Assembly: GCA_023053575.1 (NCBI GenBank)
Contig: JAKZAP010000001.1
Location: forward strand, 25,252,533-25,316,532
Length of the DNA: 64,000 bases
Direction of reading: 5' to 3'
DNA from: Branchinecta lynchi
Taxonomy: Eukaryota; Arthropoda; Branchiopoda; Anostraca; Branchinectidae
Shown: positions 1 to 10,062 of the stretch, in pieces
Layout: every line of letters starts with the position of its first letter
Position numbering within the stretch: position 1 is the stretch's first letter
Translations under genes and position numbers: made by a program
Notes under the pieces: generated by a model
The model's input: only the letters and a program-made list of their open reading frames with translations
Told to the model about the DNA's origin: nothing
The model's database searches: none

Positions 1-151
1 GCTTCGTCAGTAAGTTTTCTTTGACATATACACATAAAAAATGTCATTGTACCATTTTGTACCAACTTCGGAAAATATGTACCAAAATAAGTGTGATTGT
101 GCCATGTTGTACCAGCTGAGTTGAAATGTACCAAAATGGTACAATTTTACC
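1..151. repeat. short inverted GTACC motifs, repeat remnant
   Basis: No coding signal. The stretch holds alternating copies of TGTACCAAAAT and its reverse complement ATTTTGTACC, at about 48-63, 79-88 and 126-142. It looks like the inner part of a palindromic repeat interrupted by the hAT-type element that begins at 152. The last eight bases (144-151, ATTTTACC) serve as that element's left target duplication. Confidence 0.5.
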
Positions 152-1464
152 CAGGGGCGTCGCAAGTGCATTTTCGGTGGGGGGGGTGCAGAGCCAAAAT
201 TTTACCGAATCTTTCAAAAATTTTACCGAATCCTAGAACTAAGAATTCGAGCTTTAAATTCTGGAACAGAAACGATTACGTAGAAAGAGTAACAATAAAG
301 GACAGCATGAAAGACGTTAAGCCAACTATTAGGCGGCGTTTTGGCGAAGCCCACATATGGAATATACTGCCGGGCATGATTGCAGTAACAGCTTCTATCT
401 ATTATAGCCAACAGAATAGTAAATCGAGCGGCGCAGGCGAAAATTTTTGAAATCCATTTTTTTCTGTACGCTAAAATTTAGCTGCTTCTCTGACAAATTC
501 TATCATTTACCGTTGATTAAATACCGAGACTCTAAGAAGTTCCAGAAACCGGACGGAGCGACGCTCCGGCAGCAGCAGCCACTGTAGTCTAGTTAATATT
601 CCACAATCACATAAAGTAAGCGCCTCAGGCGAAATTTTTTTTTTTTTTCCTCCCAAATTTAATTTCCATCCAAATTCTAGCTTTTAATGTTTCAAAACCT
701 CCATCCTAAAACTTGCTTAAAACCCCCGTCAAATGACGCGCCCTTCCACAAAATAGAGAATATTACGAAAAGTGCTGCAGGCGGAATTTTCGAAATATTT
801 ATGATTAGATATTCTTTTGGGGATCCAAAATAAAAGTAAGGACTATCGATGGTATCATAGATCATTGCTTTTGTCTGCGACCAGTGCTTCATTCGACCTC
901 TTCTGAGGTTCGTGTTAGCTTCCGAATCCAGGCAGTTTTAACGAATAAATTACCGAATCCCAGTTTTTATACCGAATAAGTTGAGACCGATAGCATGTTC
1001 CGGATTCTGTATAACTACCGAATCCCGGTTCCTATGCCGAATTGTTTTGGTGTCGAAAGACTACCGAACAATATTCTTATTCAGTATACTTTCGTCGAAA
1101 CTGGAACAAAGTCAGGATATGTTGTTAACTTCCTAATCCTGGAAATTATACTGAAAAAATTACCGAATCCTAATCATGCTTCTGTGTAACTACCGAATCT
1201 CCATAAATATACCGAATAGTGCCGGCATCTAAAAATTACCAAATGATTTCGGTAAATTCTCTCCGATCATTATACCGAAGAGATTTGTGTATATAGCCTA
1301 TTTAGGATTTTGTATAACTACCGAATCCCCGTAAATATATCGAACAATTCTGCTATCGAAAAAATACTGAACAATTTTATTAAATTTTGGGCCTCCGGCC
1401 CAAAATTTTACCGAATCTCAAAAAGGTGGGGGGGTGCTGCACCCCCCCCCTTGCGACACCACTG
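152..1464. mobile_element. hAT-type non-autonomous element, 1.3 kb, TACCGAA-rich
   Basis: Both ends can be read. The left end is CAGGGGCGTCGCAAG and the right end is the complement of CAGTGGTGTCGCAAG. They are flanked by ATTTTACC (144-151) and ATTCTACC (1465-1472), an 8-bp target duplication with one mismatch. CA(G)NGG-type ends with an 8-bp duplication are the hallmark of the hAT superfamily. The interior has no transposase frame. It is built from many scattered copies of a TACCGAAT(CC) motif, densest at 925-1420, and has G-runs just inside each end. The left end of a second copy appears at 63967. Confidence 0.85.
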
Positions 1465-1661
1465 ATTCTACCGCTCTTGGCAACACTGGCTGAAGGGAAT
1501 TTTATTTTGCCAGAATAGTCCTTAAAAAAAAGAGAGCCAAAAATAACTGATACAATTTATGTATTAATCTAAGAAACACAGCGTAAAAGTAGATGAAAAA
1601 AGTAAAAGTAAAAAAAAAACCTTGTGAGATAACTACTTTGAAACTTTACACTTTCTAAAGT
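1465..1661. other. spacer, no feature seen
   Basis: AT-rich single-copy-looking sequence between two transposons. I see no exon or RNA gene. Its last nine bases (1662-1670, TTCTTAAAG) are the target duplication of the next element. Confidence 0.5.
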
Positions 1662-1670
1662 TTCTTAAAG

Positions 1671-2980
1671 GGCACTGTCTAGGGAACCGGGAGTCGTACT
1701 TTATGTCCTACGGGCTACGGAACCGGTAGTTCTCACGGAAACCAAACCATATGAACTGCGATTCCGGGATCTGACGTCATTAACTAACGGGAACTTGTAT
1801 GTGCTGGCTCCCGTTCCGGTAGTAATTGGAAATAGCTCACGGAAACTTCATCGCACCAGCTTCTCGTCCGGTAGCCTCACGGAATTGTGTACTCAGAAGC
1901 TAGGGAGCCGGTAGTTGATACCGGAAACTGTATAATTGGAGCTTCTGTTCCGGTAGTGTCTACGTGGAATATAAAACTCACGGAATAGTTTGGATGAGAG
2001 CTAGGATGCCGGGATTTTCACGGACTTAGAGAAAATAACATTGGAAAAAATTCACTATCGGAACCCATATATTGAGAGCTAAGGTACCGGTAGAAACTAC
2101 TATTTGTTTGAAAATGACCAGCTCACGGACACAGATGGCTATGGGCTAGGGTTCCGGTAGTGATGAAAAAAATAAATTGAACTCACGTACCCATGTCAGT
2201 GCAGACTAGGAAACCGGGAGCAAATATTTTTAACTAACGGAACCCAACTTCTGCTGGCTGGGGTTCCGGTAGGGCAACAAAAATAAGATGTATAACTGGA
2301 TTCAGTGAGCTGTACCGGACTGTACCGTAAGTCCATATTGACACCTGTCCATGAGTTTTTAATTTCATTTTTTGGCACTACCGGAACCGCAGCTCGCAAG
2401 AGCTGGGTTCCGTGAGTAAAAAATATTCAATTCCGGTTTCCTAGTCTACACTGACATGGGTCCGTGAGTCCTATTTTTTTATTTTAATCACTACCGGAAC
2501 CCTAGCCCATAGTCACCTCTGTCCGTGAGCTGGTCATTTTCAAGCAAATAGTAGTTGCTACCGGTACCTTAGCTCTCAATATATGGGTTCCGGTAGTGAA
2601 TTTTGTCCAATATTATTTTCTCTAAGTCCGTGAAAATCCCGGCATCGTAGCTCTCATCCAAACTATTCCGTGAGTTTTATATTCCACGTAGACACTACCG
2701 GAACAGAAGCTCCAATTATACAGTTTCCGGTATCAACTACCGGCTCCCTAGCTTCTGGGTACACAATTCCGTGAGGCTACCGGACGAGAAGCTGGTGCGA
2801 TGAAGTTTCCGTGAGCTATTTCCAATTACTACCGGAACGGGAGCCAGCACGCACAAGTTACCGTTAGTTAATGACGTCAGATCCCGGAATCGCAGCTCAT
2901 ATGGTTTGGTTTCCGTGAGAACTACCGGTTCCGTAGCCCGTAGGACATAAAGTACGACTCCCGGTTCCCTAGACAGTGCC
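1671..2980. mobile_element. Foldback-like element with ~600-bp inverted arms and 9-bp TSD
   Basis: Base 1671 pairs with 2980 (GGCACTGTCTAGGGAACC against its complement). Near-perfect pairing runs inward to about 2273/2378, leaving a roughly 100-bp loop. The direct repeat TTCTTAAAG lies immediately outside both ends (1662-1670 and 2981-2989), so this is an insertion with a 9-bp duplication. The arms consist of degenerate modules with alternating GCTAGGNNCCGGTAG and CTCACGGAA words, roughly every 50-80 bp. Long arms of internal repeats and 9-bp duplications are typical of Foldback/Mutator-like elements. No transposase frame is present, so it is non-autonomous. Confidence 0.85.
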
Positions 2981-3056
2981 TTCTTAAAGAGGTAACAGAG
3001 CTGGCAAGAGGTTGAATCCGGAAGTTGGCGAAATATTCAAATTGACTGAGCGTGCC

Positions 3057-3176
3057 ATGCTACTACAGAAACAACTGATCCTTGTGGGTGTAAGAGGTTT
3101 CCACTGCTCAAGGCCTGCATTTGGTCAAAGATCACTGAAACTTGAGGGTCCTTGGAACTTGATACCACATTTATTT
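3057..3176 (+). CDS. MAIP1: MAIP1-like exon 1, mitochondrial presequence
   Basis: The ATG at 3057 opens a basic, acid-free leader (MLLQKQLILVGVRGFHCSRP) of the kind cleaved on import into mitochondria. The frame stays open upstream to 3012 but without another ATG, so 3057 is the likely start. The exon ends in phase 0 at a consensus donor (TTT|GTAAGT, 3177). A stop follows in the unspliced frame at 3198. The last coding residues, NLIPHLF, resemble the start of the conserved region in MAIP1 relatives. Confidence 0.75.
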
Positions 3177-3239
3177 GTAAGTCTTTCAGTGTTGGCATGA
3201 AAATTGCAGAAAGATTTAACTGTTTAAGGCATTTTTCAG

Positions 3240-3334
3240 CGACACAGTTCTCTGAGTGTTTTGGGTGGAAATGCCGGACAATCTAGCCACAAGCTGAAGT
3301 ATGCTGGAACACCATTATGTCAATTTTTGCGGAG
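3240..3334 (+). CDS. MAIP1: MAIP1-like exon 2 (probable)
   Basis: A 95-nt open stretch is bounded by a good acceptor (TTTTTCAG, ending 3239) and a good donor (GGAG|GTAATT, 3335). The 63-nt upstream intron includes a branch-like TTTAACTG. The frame follows exon 1 in phase 0 and ends in phase 2, which matches an acceptor at 5168. The peptide is basic and Ser-rich (RHSSLSVLGGNAGQSSHKLK). An alternative transcript could skip it by joining 3176 directly to 5188, also in phase. Confidence 0.6.
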
Positions 3335-5168
3335 GTAATTTTTAAATGTAGCATACATATGAAAATAATAACAAAATTCATGTAAAACATCAATAAATAG
3401 AACTCCAGGCAGTTTTCCTTGTTTTCCTTACCACTCCATGCCAAAAGAATCCTCAGTTTTATGTCTACTTTACTGTCTGTCCGTCTACTCTATCTTTAAG
3501 TCTGTGAACACTTCTTTAAATATTATACCACCCGTTTTTCTTCACAAACACAAGTGAAGTGAAATCGCTAAATAAATAAGTCAATATAATCAAATATATG
3601 TCATAGACCATTTTAAAAAAGCACTGAAAATAAATTTTTCAGCCTGTAGGGCATATTGAGCTATGGGTATTTTGGTCATGGCAGTCATGCACAAATCCTC
3701 AATTTTTGGGCATGGTACCCCAACGTCTGGACATGCCCAAACGTATGGGCATCGTACCCATACGTTGGAGCACCATGCTCTGGAGCATGGGCATGGTACC
3801 CCTGTGAAATTTGGATAAACTGAGACTGGTTACATACCTAAATAGGGCCTTCTCCCTGTCCTAGATCAAAAGAGACCTGATTTCACTTCTATCCAACCTC
3901 ATTTTCCAATTTTCAAAATGTTAGAGCACTTTCAAGATACAGAGAGTTTTGTGGAGGCCACTTCTTTCCCAGTGGGTTTACCCTATCCTTTTACAGGTAG
4001 TTGCCACTAGGTTACTCAATCCTTTTCCATGTTGTCAAAAAGTCAAAAGTCAGAGTAAAAACAGGTAAAAAAAAATAACTCAAAATAAATACAATAAAAG
4101 ACAAACAATCTAAAGGAAATATTTGCTCCAGTGAACAGATTGAAAAGCTTGCCTCATCCATGCTACCTAGCAGTAATTTTCTGAAAAAGGATAGGATAAG
4201 CCCACTAGAAGAGAAGTGGCCTCCAAAAAACTCTATGTATCTTGGAAGTGCTCTAACATTTTGTAAATTGGAAAATGAGGTTGGATAGAAAGAAAAATCA
4301 GGTATCTTTTGATCTAGGACAGGGAGAAGGCCCTATTTAGGTATGTAACCAGTCTCAGTTTATCCAAATTTCACAAGAGTACCATGCCCAAAAATTGAGG
4401 ATTTGTGCATGACTGGGTCATGGGCATTCTGATTCTGTTCTGATTGTGGGTATTTTGAACCATAGGCATTTTGATTGTGGGCATTGTGAGAGCAGACAGT
4501 AAGATCATGGTTATTTGGGAACCACCCTTTGTAACTTAATAATCTGCCATGTGCTAGAACTCATGTTATGGCTAAATACCCATCAAAAGCCGTTCAGGCT
4601 AGGCAACTTACCAAAACCACTTTCCACTCCATATGGATTTGCTATGCTAAACTAGTAGAGTGCCAAAACAGCTCTGGAAAGTGAAGCGAGCAGAAGCAAT
4701 TAATTAATGGAGCTTTCCAAACCACCAGAAGCGCCTTTTCATTCTTCCTAAACATCAATATTCTTCTGTTATGGCAAATGCTGTTGCAACTCTTTTTCTT
4801 TTTTAATCCCGTAGCATCTTTTGTAATTTAATTTATTTTTATATTATTTATAAACTAAGAAATCAGATTTCGTACTTTTTGTGGCTACTCCTCCATCCCT
4901 CAGTGACGTTAATTTGAATCTATTTTTACCCAATTTTAAGTATTAACCAACTAAGGCTTTAATCTATCTGACACCTCTCTGTATTTTTCACCACGGCCAC
5001 AATGGCCCTAGCCCTGATGTTTGGGGCTGAAATTTGTTTGTAGAAAGATAGTTGATAGTTAGATATATGGTAGTTGGTTAATGTTGCATAACCCTTGTTC
5101 GTTCTGTTTTGTCTGCTCTCTGTCATTTTTCATCGTTCTTCAGTTATGTGTTAAGAGGAAACTTTCAG
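3335..5168 (+). other. MAIP1-like intron 2, repeat-filled
   Basis: A 1.8-kb intron with no further exon recognised. It holds the palindromic hAT-type element at 3682-4415. On both sides of that lie GGGCATTTTG-type short repeats (3652-3673 and 4424-4530) of the kind also seen at 24358-25079. The rest, 4530-5160, is AT-rich and featureless. Confidence 0.55.
3682..4415. mobile_element. palindromic hAT-type element with 8-bp TSD
   Basis: The left end, CAGTCATGCACAAATCC, is the exact inverse of the right end. Both are flanked by GGTCATGG (3674-3681 and 4416-4423), an 8-bp duplication. The arms stay complementary for some 250-300 bp on each side, around a loop near 4000-4190. The left arm has an extra block of about 90 bp with its own nested ATGGGCAT/ATGCCCA palindromes. 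There is no coding frame. Related GGGCATGNTACCCC words recur near 63380-63440. Confidence 0.8.
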
Positions 5169-5670
5169 GAAATTTTTTTCTTTCCAGAAAACGTATGTTC
5201 AACTTTTCGTCAGTTCCATGAAAGTAGCCTGGACCTTCGACCAGGAGTTAAAAAGTCTTGACCCTGACTTGCCTGACTTGCTTACTTTTGAGCAAACGGC
5301 CAAAAATGCTGTGAAAGAAGTACTGAAGTGTATCCAGGATCAGAATGTTGCTGCATTATCAGGTCTAGCATCACCTAGGGGGCTACGGGATATTCAGGAG
5401 GAATCAGACTCCCTACCAGCTGAAGTTAGACAGTTCGTTTCAAAGTTAACCTTTGGTGCTGTCAGAAAGATAACTCTCATTGAAGAAGATAGAGCTTTGC
5501 TGTGTGATGTTGACGTTCTGTGTCTAGGAATTAAACAAAGACCTGAGATAGGGGATGCTTTTCTCATTGAGGTGCTTTCGAAATTTCACAGGGATTTCTC
5601 ACCAGACAAGCAGCCTGACTGGACCATCACAGAATTTGTCCTTAATGTCAGGAGATTCAGGTACTCGTAG
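5169..5670 (+). CDS. MAIP1: MAIP1-like exon 3, Tim44-like domain
   Basis: Terminal exon of about 167 codons ending in TAG at 5668. Two acceptors keep the frame: 5168 (follows exon 2) and 5187 (TTTCTTTCCAG, stronger, follows exon 1 in phase 0). The sequence has the Tim44-like layout: a helical region (FEQTAKNAVKEVLKCIQDQN), a 'first SLP..VR..VSKL' stretch, then beta strands and the tail KQPDWTITEF. MAIP1 relatives end with the same PDWTI motif, followed by a short tail. The mitoribosomal protein mL45 and Tim44 itself share the fold, but the length and tail fit MAIP1 better. Confidence 0.85.
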
Positions 5671-5868
5671 TTTTATCATCCAGCGTTGCTTTGTAGGTTT
5701 CGAGTTTTGTTAGTTTCTTGGATTTATTCGTTGTTCAAAATCCATGCAGCCAACTAGAAGGAGGATAGGCTCTGTGATTCTCCCTGTGGTACCTTTTATG
5801 CACTGTTTTTATGCTCTTATGTCTATATAGAAAATAGTAAGAGTATATGTATACTAGCAAAGCGCATA

Positions 5869-5874
5869 AATAAA
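5869..5874 (+). terminator. polyadenylation signal AATAAA for MAIP1-like gene
   Basis: AATAAA lies 199 bp after the stop codon in an AT-rich 3' region. It is the first canonical signal downstream of the terminal exon. Confidence 0.55.
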
Positions 5875-6199
5875 CTTATAAAATTTTTGATTCAAGACAC
5901 CAATTTTTTGTGTATGCACTTGTCAGGAAAACGGGTATTCAAGCTGAGCCCGTGTGACTACTAATTTATTGGTCATGTTATGTGAGGGATAAATTCACTT
6001 TCGGATATTTCGGTTATCCTTCCGGCAACTGTCATTGGCGGAATCTTCGAAACGTCGGAACATCGAGAAAGATGATTAGCTGATCAACAAAACCCCCGAA
6101 ATTCTCTTTTTTGTTCTTGAAGACGTTCACTGGTGACTGCTCCCCAGTTTTAGAAACCGTCTTTGGACTCAACGTCGGACAGAGAGCGGTCATCGGGAG

Positions 6200-6445
6200 A
6201 TGGTGAGATTTAAAACACTCCGTATAGAGGAAACACCTAACACTAGTGAGTAAACACCAGCTACTACTAGGAGTGTAACGAAAACGAACGCTCCTACTGC
6301 CCCTCTCATCTCAGGGGTTTTCAGAATGATCCCGTCTATCAAACAAAAGTCCAACTCTGGTTCCGTCAAGCCTCGTGTTAGAAAGTCACCGGGAACGCTG
6401 ACCACTAAGTCGACTTCTACAAAAGTCGTCAAAGGACAGAATTGA
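6200..6445 (+). pseudogene. possible broken small gene: basic Ser/Thr-rich frame with one internal stop
   Basis: The ATG at 6200 opens a 17-codon frame (MVRFKTLRIEETPNTSE) stopped by TAA at 6251. The same frame then stays open for 63 more codons to TGA at 6443. The downstream part is rich in Lys, Ser, Thr and Pro (KSNSGSVKPRVRKSPGTL). One stop in an otherwise continuous 81-codon frame suggests a mutated N-terminal exon or a sequencing error. The opposite strand also has an open frame with a membrane-like stretch, so coding on either strand is uncertain. I do not recognise a family. Confidence 0.3.
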
Positions 6446-6513
6446 GCTGAATAGTTTTGATATTAGGTAGTTGAAGTGAAATGAAATACCGTCTGCGTTG
6501 GCTTGGCGATCTA

Positions 6514-6719
6514 AGCAGGACAACAAGTTAGGGCTGGGATCTTGTGGGATTTGGGATCCGGATAGGATCCTAGCGGTGAAGCAGTTTCCCTACCCTGAAC
6601 TGGGCTTCCTCAGTCCCGTTTGCTTTGAAGCTACTCTCGTCCAGTTAGAGAAGAAATATCACCATCCTCCAGGAGCAAAGGATTTGTCACGACCCAACCC
6701 GATGAAAAATGTGTAGCCT
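6514..6719 (+). CDS. unidentified terminal-exon-like frame
   Basis: After an acceptor-like GATCTAAG the frame reads CGIWDPDRILAVKQFPYPEL, then GFLSPVCFEATLVQLEKKYH, and ends PNPMKNV with TAG (6714-6716). Composition is protein-like, with conserved-looking aromatic, Pro and Cys residues, unlike the repeat-derived frames nearby. It has no ATG of its own and could be the last exon of the gene broken at 6200-6445. I cannot name a family. Confidence 0.35.
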
Positions 6720-9700
6720 GTGTAGTTGTATGATAGTTGTACGAAAAAGTTGCATGTAATAATATATAATAGTAAAGAATACCATCATTTAACGTGCCTC
6801 AAACTGGGCCAATCTTCAGCAGCAGTATCCAGTTGCATCCTGTCTTGCTATAGCAGCATCCAGTCTTCCTAATAGTAGCATTTAGTGGGAACAGTTATTA
6901 CTGTATGCTATCAAAACTTACAGCTCCATATAACTAATTCTTGAAAGTTTTTCACCGGGAACCAGGCTGGAAAGCAATCTGCTGCGAATTCTCCCTAGTA
7001 CCTTCGTAATGACTCAACCTTCACTTGTGCTTTGGACAAACGATCAGGCTCGGGTCCACGTGGACTGTAATTCCTGCCCGAACCGGCACCTTCATCAGTT
7101 CCATATGGAAAAGTTGAGATTTTCTCAACTTGATGATGAAAGTGAAGAAATCCGGCCGGAAATTCCTGATCGTGTGTTCTCGCTATTAGGGGATCAGAAT
7201 ATAAATAATATAAAATAGTGTGTATTGAGAACTTCAAACAAAACAGATATATAACTGTGTAAAAATATAGAGGAAGATAAAAGTTTTCCGCCTATCACAG
7301 ACTAGAGTATATATATCTTAGGCTAGAATGCCAAAGTAGTTTATCAGTAGTCTCTGTCGCCATGTATTTCGTTGATATTATACAGCTCTGGTGCTAGCTC
7401 GCATGGGAGAGCCTCACGAGGGTCAGCGCAAGTGAGTGAGTCCTGGTCAAAGATGTTCCCTCCCTCGCAGAGGAACCTTGAAATACACAAAAGGATGTCA
7501 TTACTCGATCTGAAATGTCTTTAGCCGTGTTCGATTCAAGTCCGCCTTGTCTCGGTTTTGTCGTATTCTTCTATATCTTGTCAAGGGAATGACTCTGCGG
7601 ACAAGTGCAATAAATATTGTCAGTTGACGGGCAGATAAAACGGCATTTGGCTGATAGCACTAAGACAAGTTTAAATCGAACGCGGCTTTTGTCTCAAATC
7701 CACTGTAATACCTATATACTCTGAAACGGATAGGCCTAAGGGCAAGATAGCATTCTAAAGGTTAAGTGAAAGGGGTAAGGAGATATATTTTCAATGGATG
7801 ATATTATGGGTAGCCTTGTCCGTCCACTATGTGACTGTGTAATGACCATGTAAAGTGGACTATATGCAGTTACAGCCGGGTTCATTGGCTGAAATTTGAA
7901 ACAAAGTCGGGGTCGGAGCCGGGTTCCTTGAGAAGAAGTGAAATAGTGACAAGTGGCAGGTGACCCAGCCTTGTAGGAGCAGCCAAGTTGGTCATAACTC
8001 GGACTCTGCGGCGCCGTAGCACACGAAACACTACTCAGGGGTTTGTCTTTTCTCTTGGGACTCTTCTCGTTTAGCTTAGATATTGCCTGATCAGTCAGGG
8101 GAACGCAGTAATGGGGCCTTTCAGTTGGCCCACATTTCACCCTCAGCCCCACTCGCAGCCCGATCCTTCCCAAGGATTTAGTTTAAGAAGAGATTTGTTA
8201 TAGTCACGAAACACTACAGCAAAAAATCATGAAAATGAGGTTGAAAACATCTTTGTTGCTGTTCTCACTACTTTAACTGCGTGCTTTTCGCACGGTGAGT
8301 CCATATCAGCATCCAACTGCCAATCGTGTGGAGACCCGCTTAGCCTACTCAAAGGCCAAGTGGCGTTAACTCGCTACTTACGTATATCTGTCTACGACAG
8401 GTCGACCAGTTTCGTCGATAGTTGGATTGCAGACGTGATATGTTCTGCATTCCGTTTCGACGTCGGCAAAGTAGCCACTTCGTCGACCTAAAAAGCGAAA
8501 TCATCGATGCTGTATTCTATCACTACGCGTGTTTGAGATCTATGGGACATACGCACAGTCAAATTAATGGGGAAGTAAAAGGGTGACACTTCCGTGGTGA
8601 TCTTTTCTGACGATCTTCAGCATTTCCTAGCTTTATCTTTCGCGTTCGCGTATGGTTTCCCTTCGAACATCAATAATAATAAGAATTTATTTTATTTTTT
8701 ACCCACCTCCAAAGGAGAGCAAGTGGAGTGAACAGAGAAAAGGAAAGAAAGAAAAATACTCTAGTGTATAAACTGTACAAGTCCGCTAACATACAAACAG
8801 AGGTAATGGGTTTTTTTTTGTTGGAGAGACATAAGATTGTTCTAGTCCAAACATAGAGCTTTGGGGGGACTGGGCGTCTAACGCCCAGGACTTTCAGACG
8901 CTCTTTACCTATCTTCATCTCCCGCGTCAACCTCGACGAACGGATTTCCAAGTGAAATCTGAGCTGTGAAGAATGGCTTTAAAGGGATGGACGCGGACTG
9001 GAACACTTCCCTGCATTTTCGGCACCTTCAACAAATTCCGTGCGAAACAGTCGATATTTTTGTTTTCTCCATGAGAAAAATGCAGAAAATCCGGTTGGGG
9101 AAATCTGATTTCCTGTTCACGCCATAATGCTGTGGAGAGATCAGGTTTCCTCTGCTGGATTTTCTTCACCTTCATGATGAAGTTGAAAAATATCTCAACT
9201 TTTTCATACGGAATTGATGATTGTGTCGAAAATCCTGGTAGTAATTCGAGTTCGCGACGACCGCCCGACCCTGGTCGTCTGTCCCCGGAATGACGATTAC
9301 GGAGTTCGCTCACCCAGCGTAGGTGTTTAAGGGCAAGGCGGAAGCTACCCAGAAGACGCAAGAGGTGATGACTCCGATTACGTCGAGGAATCCATCTGTT
9401 TCTCACGGTACTCGTCACGTTTTAAAGCCGACCTCTGCACGGGTATATGGAAGACCTTGCTCTTGGCAAGATAACATGCGTTATGCTAAGTTTATCAGGA
9501 GATGATTGTCATAATTATATCGAATTTAGACTTGCAAGTAAGGTGTTTTTCAGATAGCTAAAAAACGCCGTTTAATATTCAAAATGGGTAATTAGCTAAT
9601 TAAAGTAGTCATCATCAAACATAATATAAATAACTGCAGATACAAATCATGTTTCAACATGCTATGTTTGATCCTGAATTAAACAAGCAGGATGATAGTC

Positions 9701-10060
9701 TGCCTGCCGAAGCAGACGCTTACAAGCAGACAGCTGTGAATTGTTTGTACTGTAGTCTACCCGTGGCCTCAAAACGTGTTGTTTCTGCTTGGAATCGAAA
9801 GCAAAACTTTCGTTATACAAAGATTGTTGATTCACCAAAAGAATTGCACAAACGGACACACATTTCGCTCCCCTAACCCCTTAAACTCCAGTCACTGTGT
9901 TGCTTTGTTTTGCAAAACCGGGAGTCCAAATTCCTGCCGTTAGCACATTGAATAATTAGTTAAATAAATTACTAATGGCATTTCGGAGAGTTGAATTAAC
10001 CTTCCTGTAAGAACTTCATCCTTATGACTTCCTTACGCATAATGTCTTACATTCGTTCAA
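6720..10060. other. 3.3 kb with dispersed repeats, no supported gene
   Basis: The longest open frames here begin at TTG or GTG rather than ATG and show no family signature. A repeated block with a GTTGAGATTTTCTCAAC hairpin occurs at about 7100-7160 and, inverted, at 9160-9225. AT-rich filler makes up the rest. I see no RNA gene. Confidence 0.45.
7085..7165 (+). repeat. dispersed repeat with GTTGAGA hairpin and GATGATGAAAGTGAA
   Basis: The core AAAAGTTGAGATTTTCTCAAC forms a short hairpin and is followed by TTGATGATGAAAGTGAA. The same arrangement appears at 46030-46085 on this strand and inverted at 9160-9225. A weaker relative lies near 18685-18705. The several dispersed copies point to the end of a mobile element family that I could not bound. 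Confidence 0.5.
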
Positions 10061-10062
10061 CC

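Larger units (their letters stand above)
3057..5670 (+). other. MAIP1: MAIP1-like gene span (three exons)
   Basis: Exons are inferred at 3057-3176, 3240-3334 and 5169-5670, giving about 238 residues. MAIP1 is a mitochondrial matrix, Tim44-fold protein that binds the m-AAA protease and protects newly imported EMRE, the calcium uniporter regulator. The 3' exon carries the family-like C-terminus FHRDFSPDKQPDWTI and the helix LTFEQTAKNAVKEVL. The first exon looks like a mitochondrial presequence. Intron 1 is 63 nt. Intron 2 is 1.8 kb and holds a palindromic hAT-type element. A Foldback-like element ends 77 bp upstream of the start codon. The assignment rests on recalled family similarity, not a search. 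Confidence 0.8.

Noticed and set aside
6190..6432. Membrane-protein frame on the - strand
   Set aside because: Starts at TTG with a stop just upstream and no exon support; the + strand frame over the same bases looks at least as good.
7736..8173. 145-codon open frame on the - strand
   Set aside because: It opens at TTG, not ATG, shows no family signature, no splice-site support and repeat-like surroundings.
8927..9418. 163-codon open frame on the - strand
   Set aside because: It opens at GTG and overlaps the dispersed GTTGAGA-hairpin repeat; the long frame is explained by low stop density.
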